DNA from: Caballeronia sordidicola
Lineage (GTDB): Bacteria; Pseudomonadota; Gammaproteobacteria; Burkholderiales; Burkholderiaceae
NCBI RefSeq assembly: GCF_001544455.2
Contig: NZ_FCOC02000001.1
Span: 620,001 to 684,000 of the forward strand
Direction: 5' to 3'
DNA length: 64,000 bases
Shown here: positions 55,915 through 64,000 of the stretch, one piece after another
How positions within the stretch are numbered: the first letter of the stretch is position 1
Layout of the letters: each line of letters begins with the position of its first letter
The notes under the pieces: generated by a model
Told to the model about the DNA's origin: nothing
The model's database searches: none
The model's input: only the letters and a program-made list of their open reading frames with translations
Program-made: the position numbers and the translations under genes

Positions 55915-56418
55915 ATGGAAATCGGACAATATCAACCGAACCTCGACGGCGACGGACTGCGCATCGGCATCGTGCAATCACGCTTCAACGAACCGGTTTG
56001 CAACGGGCTCGTGGACGCCTGCACCGAAGAACTTGAACGGCTTGGCGTGATCGGCGAAGACGTGCTGCTCGTCACCGTGCCGGGCGCGCTCGAAATCCCG
56101 CTGGCGCTGCAAAAGCTGGCTGAATCGGGTCAATTCGATGCGCTCATCGCACTTGGCGCGGTGATTCGCGGCGAGACTTATCACTTCGAGCTGGTATCGA
56201 ATGAAAGCGGCGCGGGAATTTCGCGCATTGCGCTCGACTTCGGCACGCCGGTCGCAAACGCCGTGCTGACCACGGAAAACGACGAACAAGCGGTTGCCCG
56301 CATGACAGAAAAAGGCCGCGACGCGGCGCGCGTGGCGGTCGAAATGGCCAATCTCTCGGTGGCGCTGGAACAGCTCGGCGGCGACGACGAAGATGAAGAC
56401 GACGAGGACCGTGCATGA
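55915..56418 (+). CDS. ribH: 6,7-dimethyl-8-ribityllumazine synthase
   Basis: A 167-residue protein condensing the RibD and RibB products to lumazine. Motifs: [37 protein letters not shown] (catalytic His) and [11 protein letters not shown]-terminal acidic tail ([13 protein letters not shown]) is longer than in many homologues. Overlaps nusB by four bases. Confidence 0.95.
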   Translation: MEIGQYQPNLDGDGLRIGIVQSRFNEPVCNGLVDACTEELERLGVIGEDVLLVTVPGALEIPLALQKLAESGQFDALIALGAVIRGETYHFELVSNESGAGISRIALDFGTPVANAVLTTENDEQAVARMTEKGRDAARVAVEMANLSVALEQLGGDDEDEDDEDRA

Positions 56419-56852
56419 AAAGCGCTCGACGCCGCTCGCGCGAACTCGCGACACAAGGGCTTTACCAATGGTTGCTGTCGGGCTCGCCCGGCGGCGAGAT
56501 AGACGCGCAGTTGCGCGGCGCGCAAGGCTACGACAAGGCCGATCAGGAGCACCTGGACGCCCTGCTGCACGGCGTGATCAAGGAAGCGGACGTCATTTCC
56601 GCCGAACTTCAGCCGTGCCTTGATCGTCCGCTCGACCAGCTTTCCCCGGTCGAACGCGCGGTGCTGATGGTCGCCGCATTCGAGTTCAAGCATCACGTGG
56701 ACATTCCGTATCGCGTGGTGATCAACGAAGCCATCGAGCTGACCAAGACCTTTGGCGGCTCCGACGGCCACAAGTACGTGAACGGCGTGCTCGACAAGCT
56801 CGCGGTCCAGTTGCGTCCGGCGGAAGCGCAAGGCCGCGGACAACGTACCTGA
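56415..56852 (+). CDS. nusB: Transcription antitermination factor NusB
   Basis: A 145-residue all-helical RNA-binding protein acting in rRNA antitermination. [17 protein letters not shown] at the N-terminus and [20 protein letters not shown] and [20 protein letters not shown] later are family blocks. The ribH-nusB overlap is a common arrangement in Proteobacteria. Confidence 0.95.
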   Translation: MKSARRRSRELATQGLYQWLLSGSPGGEIDAQLRGAQGYDKADQEHLDALLHGVIKEADVISAELQPCLDRPLDQLSPVERAVLMVAAFEFKHHVDIPYRVVINEAIELTKTFGGSDGHKYVNGVLDKLAVQLRPAEAQGRGQRT

Positions 56853-56871
56853 ATCGATCCTTCCAACGCCG

Positions 56872-58086
56872 ATGAACTTCGCTAAAGATCCGCTCGGCGC
56901 CGTGTCCGAACGCGCGATTCGCTATGCGGCGCGCGTGGACGCCATTGAGCCCTTCTACGTCATGGAACTGGCGAAAGAAGCGCAGGCGCTCGAACGCGCG
57001 GGACGCGACATCATCCATATGGGTATCGGCGAGCCGGATTTCACGGCGCCCGAACCGGTGATCGCAGCGGCTGCCGACGCCTTGCGGCGCGGCGTCACGC
57101 AGTACACGAACGCGCTCGGTCTGGCGTCATTGCGCGAGGCGATTTCCGGCCATTATCGCGATGCGTTCGGACTCGATATCGATCCCGCGCGAATCGTGGT
57201 GACGGCGGGCGCATCGGCGGCATTGCTGCTGGCGTGCACCGCGCTCGTGGACCGCGACGACGAAGTCCTGATGCCCGATCCCTGCTACCCGTGCAACCGC
57301 CATTTCGTGGCGGCGACCGAAGGCCGTCCGGTGCTGATCCCGAGCGGCCCGGCCGAGCGGTTCCAGTTGACCGCCGCGCAGGTTGAAGCGCACTGGACGC
57401 CCGCCACGCGCGGCGTACTGCTCGCATCCCCGTCCAACCCGACTGGAACGTCCATCGAAGCGGCGGAACTGTCGAAAATTGTCGACGTAGTGCGCTCGCA
57501 CGGCGGTTTTACGATCGTCGACGAGATTTATCAGGGCTTGAGCTACGACGCGAAACCCGTATCGGCGTTGTCGCTCGGCGACGACGTGGTGACGGTCAAT
57601 AGCTTCTCGAAGTACTTCAACATGACCGGATGGCGGCTTGGCTGGCTGGTCGTGCCGCCCGGAATGGTCTCGACGGTCGAAAAACTCTCGCAGAACCTGT
57701 TTATCTGTGCATCCGCGCTCGCGCAACATGCGGCACTCGCGTGCTTCGAGCCAGCCACGCTGGCGATCTACGAATCGCGTCGGCTGGAATTTGCGCGCCG
57801 ACGCGATTTCATCGTGCCGGCGTTGCGCACGCTTGGATTCGACGTGCCGGTGGTGCCGGACGGCGCATTCTACGTCTATGCTGACACGCGCCGCGTCGCG
57901 CATCCGGCTGCCGGCGACAGCACCGCGCTGACCCGCTCGATGCTTCATGACGCAGGTGTTGTGCTGGTTCCGGGGAACGACTTCGGCGTTCATGCACCGC
58001 GGGACTATATCCGTTTGTCGTACGCGACCGCGTATTCGAAACTTGAGGAGGCCGTACAACGGCTTGGGACGTTGTTTCGCGCTTAA
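56872..58086 (+). CDS. PLP-dependent class I/II aminotransferase
   Basis: A 404-residue fold-type I aminotransferase of the aspartate/alanine-aminotransferase-like group. IHMGIGEPDF, ASPSNPTGT and IVDEIYQGLSYD are conserved, the Schiff-base lysine is K247 (NSFSKYFNMTGWRLG), and RLSYA near the end binds the substrate carboxylate. Substrate not known. Follows nusB after 19 bases and ends the cluster, with a terminator after it. Confidence 0.92.
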   Translation: MNFAKDPLGAVSERAIRYAARVDAIEPFYVMELAKEAQALERAGRDIIHMGIGEPDFTAPEPVIAAAADALRRGVTQYTNALGLASLREAISGHYRDAFGLDIDPARIVVTAGASAALLLACTALVDRDDEVLMPDPCYPCNRHFVAATEGRPVLIPSGPAERFQLTAAQVEAHWTPATRGVLLASPSNPTGTSIEAAELSKIVDVVRSHGGFTIVDEIYQGLSYDAKPVSALSLGDDVVTVNSFSKYFNMTGWRLGWLVVPPGMVSTVEKLSQNLFICASALAQHAALACFEPATLAIYESRRLEFARRRDFIVPALRTLGFDVPVVPDGAFYVYADTRRVAHPAAGDSTALTRSMLHDAGVVLVPGNDFGVHAPRDYIRLSYATAYSKLEEAVQRLGTLFRA

Positions 58087-58113
58087 GCCGTAGTGATTCA
58101 GCCTTGGCGAATG

Positions 58114-58153
58114 AAAAAAGCCGTTCCAGCATGAAGCTGAAACGGCTTTTTGT
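58114..58153 (+). terminator. Bidirectional rho-independent terminator
   Basis: A-run, AGCCGTTCCAGC, small loop and GCTGAAACGGCT, then five T. It ends the riboflavin cluster and, on the other strand, the convergent transglycosylase gene. Confidence 0.88.
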
Positions 58154-58187
58154 ATCTGCTGCCGGATCTATCGCGTGAAAGACCTTC

Positions 58188-59345
58188 TCAAGCGCCCACT
58201 TCCCAAGCCCCGCCATGCTCATGCTTGTTGGCTTGCGTCTCGGCGTCGTCGGTTTCCTTGCGATCGCTTGCCTGCGGCGACGCCGCCTTGGCAGGCGCTG
58301 TAATCGGCGGAACGCCATCGAGCGTGAAGTGGACGCGCTTGTCAGCGGAACCGTTCGCCGATGCCATCACCGTCTTTGGCGCGACTGGCTGCGCCGGCGC
58401 TTGCGGCGCGTTGACCGGCACGTTGCGGCCGCGGGCCACGTCGCGAAGCCGTGCGCGTTCGGCCAGCACCTTCGCGCCGTAGCCGCCATCGTCCTGTGCC
58501 GTCGAACCTACGTAGAACCGCAGGCCGCCCGCCACCGAGCCGCCGCGCGCAATGCAATCCTTCAGCACCAGCGCGCCGACCTTGATATTCGCAAGCGGTT
58601 CAAGCGCGGCGTGCGAACCGCCAAAGTATTCGAATTTGTCGGAATGAACCTTCGACATGACCTGCATCAGGCCCTGCGCGCCCACGCCACTTTCGGCATA
58701 CGGATTGAAGCCCGATTCGATCGCCATCACGGAAAGCAGCAGCAGCGGGTCAAGGCCGACTTCGCGACCGGTATCGAAGGCTGCACGAACCAGTTCGCTC
58801 ACGGGCTCCTGCGCCACGTGATAACGCCGTGCAATGAAGTTCGCGACGAGGTTCTGCTCACGCGTGGAGACCAGCACACGATCGTCGCGGGCATCGGCTA
58901 CGACGCGCTGCGAGGAAATGGCGCTGGCAAGCGTTGAAACTGTCGGCAAGGTGCGGGGATCGAGTCCGTTCGGCGATACTGCAAGGCTCAGTCCGCCAGT
59001 GAGCTTGCGGGCGCTGTCGTCGTCGCTGGCAGCGGCGCCAAGCGAGGTCGGATCGCCGTTGCGCAATGCTTCTTCGCGCTGGTGCCCGATTGCGAACGGC
59101 GGCAACGGCTGGCCGGCGAGCAAACGCGCGGGGCCGGCTTGTACCGCAGCCGAGACCAGCGGCATCAATTTTGCGGCGAAAGAACCGCGCCATGCGGGAA
59201 GTAACCACAGCGCAAGCGCGGTGACAACGGCCGCGCAGCCGACCAGGCTGAACACGGTAAGACTCATATGTTTGGCGCGACGTAGCGCAGCACGTAGATA
59301 CAGCGCTATGCGAGCGTCGGGACGCCATGACAACCAGGCATTCAT
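58188..59345 (-). CDS. Lytic transglycosylase
   Basis: A 385-residue murein-cutting enzyme, membrane-anchored by an N-terminal span (about 31-50). The SLT domain (about 185-300) has the catalytic Glu E210 in AIESGFNPYAESGVGAQGLMQVM, shown here by its key residues E210, N214, S219 and Q229. The tail after 320 is Pro/Ala-rich and low complexity. The ATG at 59345 with GGGAG upstream is chosen over one six residues earlier. Substrate is peptidoglycan; cellular role not assignable. Confidence 0.92.
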   Translation of the reverse strand: MNAWLSWRPDARIALYLRAALRRAKHMSLTVFSLVGCAAVVTALALWLLPAWRGSFAAKLMPLVSAAVQAGPARLLAGQPLPPFAIGHQREEALRNGDPTSLGAAASDDDSARKLTGGLSLAVSPNGLDPRTLPTVSTLASAISSQRVVADARDDRVLVSTREQNLVANFIARRYHVAQEPVSELVRAAFDTGREVGLDPLLLLSVMAIESGFNPYAESGVGAQGLMQVMSKVHSDKFEYFGGSHAALEPLANIKVGALVLKDCIARGGSVAGGLRFYVGSTAQDDGGYGAKVLAERARLRDVARGRNVPVNAPQAPAQPVAPKTVMASANGSADKRVHFTLDGVPPITAPAKAASPQASDRKETDDAETQANKHEHGGAWEVGA

Positions 59346-59522
59346 TGGAGCTCCCAAATGCATTGATTTCTACAGATGTAAGCCCTGAAAACCGGCACAT
59401 CACGCAGAAATCGATACCGCCAGCTCTGGGATAGCCCACGAGCGGTATCGGGAAAACGGCACAAACCGTTGGGATGGCCTGACCGGAACACTTCGATTCC
59501 GGGTGCGCGCGGCACGAGGAAC
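59346..59522. other. Upstream region of the transglycosylase
   Basis: Promoter region of the minus-strand transglycosylase; nothing else recognised. Confidence 0.35.
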
Positions 59523-59663
59523 ATGCCAGGGCGCGCACACAAGCCACCACGCGAAAAACCGGCGAAGAAGGGCGCCGGCGAGAAAACCAAAGCCATTGCA
59601 AAACCGGAACAATCCGGCCGGGCGACGCACAGCGTCATTTCAAAAGACCCGTGGCAGTGGTAA
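59523..59663 (+). CDS. Possible small basic protein
   Basis: A 46-residue frame beginning MPGRAHKPPREKPAKKGAGE, rich in Lys, Pro and Ala, ending DPWQW. A GAGGA string lies just before the ATG, with short spacing. Third-position GC is only modest for this genome. A larger start at 59469 is possible. Low support; could be chance. Confidence 0.35.
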   Translation: MPGRAHKPPREKPAKKGAGEKTKAIAKPEQSGRATHSVISKDPWQW

Positions 59664-59942
59664 AAAGTTTCAATCGGTGTTGTTAATGTCGATGGATTCT
59701 AGCAGCCTCAAATGATCCGTCAATGCTGAGAAATGTAAAAGCTATTACTTTTGGTTATTATAAACGGTGTTCAGAGCCTTCAAACCACCTTCCCAAGCGG
59801 TTTTCCAGCGGTCAGGCCCGAGTTGTGCCGTTGTGTGACCTGACGTACCGACATCGACACAGGTAAAATCGACAATCGCCCGCGCGCGCCAATGCGCGTC
59901 GGCTGCGGATTTCCTTTCCTCGCAGGCCCTCCCCCTTAGCCG
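59664..59942 (+). promoter_or_regulatory. Upstream region of ubiD with candidate promoter
   Basis: CTGACG (59840-59845) and TAAAAT (59864-59869) are 18 bases apart, about 75 bases before the ubiD start. No gene or RNA seen. Confidence 0.4.
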
Positions 59943-61550
59943 ATGAAATACAAAGACCTGCGTGACTTCACCGCCCGCCTAGAAACGCTCGGCGAGTTGC
60001 GCCGCATCAAGCAGCCGGTTTCTCCCATTCTCGAAATGACCGAACTGTCCGACCGCGTGCTGCGATCGGGTGGCCCAGCATTGTTGTTCCAAAAGCCTGC
60101 CGGACATTCCATGCCGGTGCTGGCCAATCTGTTCGGCACGCCACGACGCGTGGCGCTTGGCATGGGTATCGAAACAGACGCGCAAGCCATGTCGGATCCC
60201 AGCCTTTTCAGCGATAAAGCCGCCCTCGAGTCGCTGCGCGATGTCGGGCGTTTGCTATCGGCGCTCAAGGAGCCCGAGCCGCCGAAAGGGCTCAAGGACG
60301 CGGGCAAGCTGTTGTCCCTGGCCAAGGCCGTGTGGGACATGGCGCCGAAAACGGTGAGTTCGCCGCCGTGCCAGGAAATTGTATGGGAAGGCCAGGACGT
60401 TGACCTTGCACGCCTTCCCATCCAGACATGCTGGCCAGGCGACGCCGGCCCGCTGATCACATGGGGCCTCACGGTGACGCGCGGTCCGAACAAGACTCGG
60501 CAGAACCTCGGCATCTACAGGCAACAGTTGATCGGGCGCAACAAACTCATCATGCGATGGCTGGCGCATCGCGGCGGCGCGCTCGACTTCAGGGAATTCG
60601 CGCTCGCCAATCCGGGCAAGCCGTATCCGGTGGCCGTTGTGCTGGGCGCCGATCCCGCCACCATTCTCGGCGCGGTAACGCCAGTGCCCGACTCGCTCTC
60701 CGAATACCAGTTTGCCGGCTTGCTGCGCGGCGGCAGGACCGAACTGGCGAAGTGCCTCACGCCGGGTGTCGATACATTGCAGGTTCCCGCGCGCGCGGAG
60801 ATAGTGCTGGAGGGATTTATCCATCCGCAAGACGGTCCTCTGCCGCAAGCGCCCGAGGGCGCGCCGCCCCGGCCACAGAATCATGCTTCCGCGAAATACG
60901 AGCATGCGCTCGAAGGCCCGTACGGCGACCACACGGGTTACTACAACGAACAGGAGTGGTTCCCGGTCTTCACGGTCGAAAAGATCACCATGCGCCGCGA
61001 CGCGTTCTATCACTCTACGTATACAGGCAAGCCGCCCGACGAACCCGCCGTGCTCGGTGTGGCGCTCAACGAAGTGTTCGTGCCGCTCTTGCAGAAGCAG
61101 TTCACCGAGATCACCGACTTCTATTTACCGCCCGAAGGCTGCAGTTACCGCATGGCGATCGTGCAGATCAAGAAGAGCTATCCGGGACACGCCAAGCGCG
61201 TGATGTTCGGCGTCTGGAGTTTCCTGCGGCAGTTCATGTACACGAAGTTCATCGTGGTGGTGGATGACGACGTGAACATTCGTGACTGGAAGGAGGTGAT
61301 CTGGGCGATTACCACGCGTATCGATCCATCGAGGGATACGGTGCTCGTCGATAACACCCCGATCGACTATCTGGATTTCGCGTCTCCGAAGGCGGGCCTG
61401 GGATCGAAAATGGGACTCGACGCCACGAACAAATGGCCCGGCGAGACGGATCGCGAATGGGGCCGGCCAATCCTGATGGACGACGCGGTCAAGCGCCGCG
61501 TCGACGCGTTGTGGGACGAGATCGGATTTTCGGGAGGCACGCCATCATGA
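59943..61550 (+). CDS. ubiD: UbiD family decarboxylase
   Basis: A 535-residue cytoplasmic prenylated-FMN-dependent decarboxylase; in ubiquinone synthesis it removes the carboxyl of 4-hydroxy-3-polyprenylbenzoate. [22 protein letters not shown] is the usual start, given here by its key residues Y3, D5 and L12. [21 protein letters not shown] and the Glu-rich active-site region are present ([17 protein letters not shown]). It needs a flavin prenyltransferase (UbiX), not in the window. Stop overlaps the next start in ATGA. Confidence 0.93.
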   Translation: MKYKDLRDFTARLETLGELRRIKQPVSPILEMTELSDRVLRSGGPALLFQKPAGHSMPVLANLFGTPRRVALGMGIETDAQAMSDPSLFSDKAALESLRDVGRLLSALKEPEPPKGLKDAGKLLSLAKAVWDMAPKTVSSPPCQEIVWEGQDVDLARLPIQTCWPGDAGPLITWGLTVTRGPNKTRQNLGIYRQQLIGRNKLIMRWLAHRGGALDFREFALANPGKPYPVAVVLGADPATILGAVTPVPDSLSEYQFAGLLRGGRTELAKCLTPGVDTLQVPARAEIVLEGFIHPQDGPLPQAPEGAPPRPQNHASAKYEHALEGPYGDHTGYYNEQEWFPVFTVEKITMRRDAFYHSTYTGKPPDEPAVLGVALNEVFVPLLQKQFTEITDFYLPPEGCSYRMAIVQIKKSYPGHAKRVMFGVWSFLRQFMYTKFIVVVDDDVNIRDWKEVIWAITTRIDPSRDTVLVDNTPIDYLDFASPKAGLGSKMGLDATNKWPGETDREWGRPILMDDAVKRRVDALWDEIGFSGGTPS

Positions 61551-62569
61551 GCGTTGCGGCGACGGTTTATCGTGGGGAATCGGTGGAAAACACGCACGCC
61601 GCGCACGTCGCGGTAGTCGATGCCGAAGGCCGTGTGTTGTACGCGTTCGGCGATCCTTCGCGCATGACGCTGGCGCGCTCCGCCGCAAAACCGGCGCAGG
61701 CGCTGGCCGTGCTGGAAACCGGCGCGCTCGAGCGTTTTGGCTTCGATGACGCCGATCTCGCCCTGATGTGCGCGTCGCACAACAGCGAGCCGCGCCACAT
61801 AGAACGCGTACGGGCGATGCTTGCAAAGGCGCACGCGAGCGAATCCGATCTCCGGTGCGGCGGCCATCCGCCGTTATCGGATGCGGTCTGGAAGGACTGG
61901 GTCAAACGCGACTTCACGCCCACGGGCGTCTGCAGCAACTGCTCCGGCAAACACGCGGGCATGTTGGCGGGCGCGCAGGCGCTGGGCGCGGCGATCAAGG
62001 ACTATCACTTGCCCGCCCATCCGTTGCAGCTTCGGGTCAAGCAGACCATGGCGGATATTTGCGATCTTCCGGACGATGGCGTGCAATGGGCTATCGATGG
62101 ATGCAACCTGCCTACGCCGGCATTTCCACTGGATCGGCTGGCGCGCCTTTTTGCGAAGATCGCGGATGCCGCAACACGTCCGGAAACGACGCCGCGCTCG
62201 AACGCCCTCGCCCGGATCTATCGCGCGATGACGGCTTATCCCGAACTCGTCGCCGGCGAACAGCGTTTTTGTACGGCGTTGATGCGCGCCTTCGAGGGCG
62301 AACTCGTCGGCAAGGTGGGCGCCGAAGCGAGCTATGCGATCGGCGTGCGTGGGTCGGAGTCGAGCGGCGCGCTGGGGATCGCGGTGAAAGTGGAGGACGG
62401 CAATACCACCGTGCTCCATGCAATCGTGGCCGACGTGCTCGCGCAGCTCGGCATTGGCACCGAAGCGCAACGCGAAAAACTCGGCGCTTATCGCAATCCG
62501 GCGATGCGCAACACCATGGGTATCGAAACGGGCCGGCTTGTGGTTTCAGTGCCGCTCGAACGCATGTAA
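61547..62569 (+). CDS. L-asparaginase, thermolabile Rhizobium-type (asparaginase II family)
   Basis: A 340-residue enzyme of the PF06089-type asparaginase family, hydrolysing asparagine to aspartate and ammonia. Blocks include [41 protein letters not shown] and [13 protein letters not shown]. The Ser/Lys catalytic site characteristic of the ReAV-type family is represented by SCSGKH-like NCSGKHAGM. Distinct from the classic bacterial AnsA/AnsB. The ATG at 61547 with GGGAGG upstream overlaps the ubiD stop. Confidence 0.85.
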   Translation: MSVAATVYRGESVENTHAAHVAVVDAEGRVLYAFGDPSRMTLARSAAKPAQALAVLETGALERFGFDDADLALMCASHNSEPRHIERVRAMLAKAHASESDLRCGGHPPLSDAVWKDWVKRDFTPTGVCSNCSGKHAGMLAGAQALGAAIKDYHLPAHPLQLRVKQTMADICDLPDDGVQWAIDGCNLPTPAFPLDRLARLFAKIADAATRPETTPRSNALARIYRAMTAYPELVAGEQRFCTALMRAFEGELVGKVGAEASYAIGVRGSESSGALGIAVKVEDGNTTVLHAIVADVLAQLGIGTEAQREKLGAYRNPAMRNTMGIETGRLVVSVPLERM

Positions 62570-62609
62570 CTGGCGCCTCGCTCAATAACAACTAACAAGG
62601 AAAGCCTGG

Positions 62610-63263
62610 ATGCACGCGTTGCCATTGCTGTCGGATGGATTTTTTCTGTCGTTGTCGCTGTGTCTGGATATCGGTATTGCAAACGTCGCGATCATCTCGC
62701 TGACGCTTTCCCACGGATTCAAGCCCGGCATGATGCTGGGTCTCGGCACCTGTTTCGGGGATCTCGTGTACGCCGCGCTGGCGCTCGCGGGCATGGCGGC
62801 TTTACTCCAGTTCGACGCCGTGCGCTGGATCGTATGGATCGGCGGCTCAATCGTTCTGCTGTTTCTTACGTTCAAGATGGCACGTGAGGCGCTGTACCCG
62901 GCTTCGGCGCCTTCGGTGGAAGGCGAGCCCGATCTTGCCACGCCGCGTCCGTCACATCTGCGCAGCTTCTTGCGTGGCGTATTGCTGGCGGTTTCATCGC
63001 CGAGCGCCATTCTGTGGTTTGCCGCCGTGGGCGGCGCGCTGATTGCAAAAGCGGGCGCAACCGGCAAGCTGAGCGCTTCGGTGTTTCTCACCGGATTCTT
63101 TTGCGGCGGCCTCGCGTGGACTGTGTTTATCTGCGCGCTTGCAAGCCACGGCCGCAAGCGCGCGGGAACGGCGTTACTGCGCGCTTGTCACGTGTTGTCG
63201 GCGGTGCTGTTCGCATACTTCTCTTACAGCGTTATCGTGCATGGATATCGTGATCTGATTTGA
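62610..63263 (+). CDS. LysE-family amino-acid exporter
   Basis: A 217-residue inner-membrane protein with about six spans. The N-terminal GFFLSLSLCLDIGIANVAII and SHGFKPGMMLGLGTCFGDLVY are family blocks (key residues G32, G44 and G49), and SSPSAILWFAAVGG is in the second half. Exports small amino-acid-like compounds by family; substrate unknown. Starts 40 bases after the asparaginase gene with an AGGAAA ribosome site, so probably the same operon. Confidence 0.88.
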   Translation: MHALPLLSDGFFLSLSLCLDIGIANVAIISLTLSHGFKPGMMLGLGTCFGDLVYAALALAGMAALLQFDAVRWIVWIGGSIVLLFLTFKMAREALYPASAPSVEGEPDLATPRPSHLRSFLRGVLLAVSSPSAILWFAAVGGALIAKAGATGKLSASVFLTGFFCGGLAWTVFICALASHGRKRAGTALLRACHVLSAVLFAYFSYSVIVHGYRDLI

Positions 63264-63356
63264 AGAGCGTGCCGGCGTTCTCCTGTAACTGCATCAGCCG
63301 GCATGCCAGCAAACGAACCGTGTCTGCATTACCAGCGCGGAAAGACCGGCCCGCAA

Positions 63357-63394
63357 AGCAAAACGGCGCAACACGACTCGATCGTGTTGCGCCG
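63357..63394 (-). terminator. Rho-independent terminator of the small secreted protein gene
   Basis: A 13-pair stem CGGCGCAACACGA / TCGTGTTGCGCCG with a five-base loop. On the minus strand it is followed by TTTTGCTTT. It lies 42 bases past the stop at 63436 and may also stop plus-strand lysE transcripts. Confidence 0.75.
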
Positions 63395-63435
63395 CATTTA
63401 TCAGCTTGCAACGTAGCCAGCCGCCCTACGGCAGG

Positions 63436-63744
63436 TCAATGACGCCAACCGCCATAACCGCCGCGATAACCGCCCCGATATCCATAACCGCCGTGATAAC
63501 CACCCCAGTACGGGCGACGGTAATACCCCCCGCCGACGACAACCGCAGGCGGCGCGTAGACCACGGGCGGCGCGTAATAAACAGGCGGCGGCGGTGGCGC
63601 GTAATACACCGGCGGCGGTGGCGCGGCATACACCGGATATGCTGGCACCCCAATGCCGATCCCCACGGACACATGAGCTTGAGCCGCACTCGTAAAGCCT
63701 GCGCCGAGAGCAGCGGCAATCAGAAACGGAACTAATTTTTTCAC
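63436..63744 (-). CDS. Small secreted Pro/Tyr- and Gly/Tyr-rich protein
   Basis: A 102-residue protein. Signal peptide KKLVPFLIAAALGAGFTSA cleaved after QA at about residue 23. The middle has repeats of PPPVYYAP and the tail YRGGYRGGYGG, ending in WRH. Start is GTG at 63744 with GGAG eight bases upstream; the longer upstream frame is not signal-like. Proteins like this are common hypothetical envelope proteins in Burkholderia. Function unknown. Confidence 0.75.
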   Translation of the reverse strand: MKKLVPFLIAAALGAGFTSAAQAHVSVGIGIGVPAYPVYAAPPPPVYYAPPPPPVYYAPPVVYAPPAVVVGGGYYRRPYWGGYHGGYGYRGGYRGGYGGWRH

Positions 63745-64000
63745 TTTTCTTCTCCTCGCCGCAGGACCCGTGCACACGACGGGACAACGCAACGACATGC
63801 ATTCAATGTAGCGAAAAACCCTGAATCCCACCTTAAGCATTTGTAGCAAATTGCAATTGGCATCGTCTTAAAACTGGGCGCTTTTCTCCCAGTTTCAAGG
63901 GTTACCGCCCTTGTCGGCGAATGGCTGCAGCCGCGCAGCGGGTGATATTAAGGATTTGCGGGGCTCTCTACCGATTACGCATTGCATCGAGCGTTTATTC
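63745..64000. other. Right end of the window
   Basis: Holds the promoter region of the small secreted protein gene. No other gene is recognised before the window ends. Confidence 0.35.

Noticed and set aside
54413..55981. 522-codon minus-strand frame opposite ribBA
   Set aside because: Antisense shadow; the plus strand encodes intact RibB motifs.

Overview
The window is high-GC beta-proteobacterial chromosome and looks like Burkholderiaceae, most likely the Burkholderia/Paraburkholderia/Caballeronia group. The evidence is the glucokinase-RpiR fusion beside pgl and zwf, a Gts-type glucose ABC importer, a ribD-ribE-ribBA-ribH-nusB-aminotransferase cluster, an OmpC-like trimeric porin with a Burkholderia-style signal peptide, and ubiD-asparaginase-lysE. 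Species cannot be set from sequence reading alone.

Layout. 1-8.2 kb: 5' part of otsA (trehalose-6-phosphate synthase), two small disordered proteins, an NtrC-type response regulator, a three-gene DUF883 membrane cluster, a second sigma-54 activator without receiver domain, and two overlapping lipoprotein genes. 8.2-11.7 kb: an intact classical autotransporter. 12-15.3 kb: a NitT/TauT-like ABC ATPase and a double permease, with no binding protein. 15.8-21.7 kb: a Cache-GGDEF diguanylate cyclase, a small Cas2/SinR-like protein, an OmpR/EnvZ-like two-component pair divergent from a Spy/CpxP-like periplasmic protein, and a pirin. 22.2-26.2 kb: hisQMP and a porin. 26.8-36 kb: a glucose block, with zwf-pgl-glk::hexR on the minus strand and gtsABCD on the plus strand, divided by an intergenic region carrying a near-perfect HexR operator. 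36-45.6 kb: a small GT-A-like glycosyltransferase and a very large repeat-rich autotransporter broken by one in-frame TGA. 46.4-50.1 kb: a prolyl oligopeptidase and an MFS drug exporter. 50.5-58.1 kb: hemL and the riboflavin cluster, which contains an inserted PIN/ribbon-helix-helix toxin-antitoxin-like pair. 58.2-64 kb: a lytic transglycosylase, ubiD, asparaginase, a LysE-type exporter and a small secreted Pro/Tyr/Gly-rich protein.

How the parts work together. The glucose block brings glucose in through the outer membrane (porin, tentative) and inner membrane (GtsABCD), phosphorylates it (glucokinase) and oxidises it to 6-phosphogluconate (Zwf, Pgl); the RpiR half of the fusion is the obvious regulator. 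The riboflavin genes cover deaminase/reductase, riboflavin synthase, dihydroxybutanone-phosphate synthase and lumazine synthase, but the GTP cyclohydrolase II half of RibBA lacks its zinc cysteines, so a separate RibA must exist elsewhere.

The observations most worth follow-up are the single TGA that separates an approximately 2.4-kilo-residue passenger from its barrel, the toxin-antitoxin-like pair inside the riboflavin cluster with overlapping palindromes upstream, the HexR operator, a roughly 250-bp dispersed repeat present twice in opposite orientation, and the glycosyltransferase next to the giant adhesin. No CRISPR array, tRNA, rRNA, transposase or integrase was seen.
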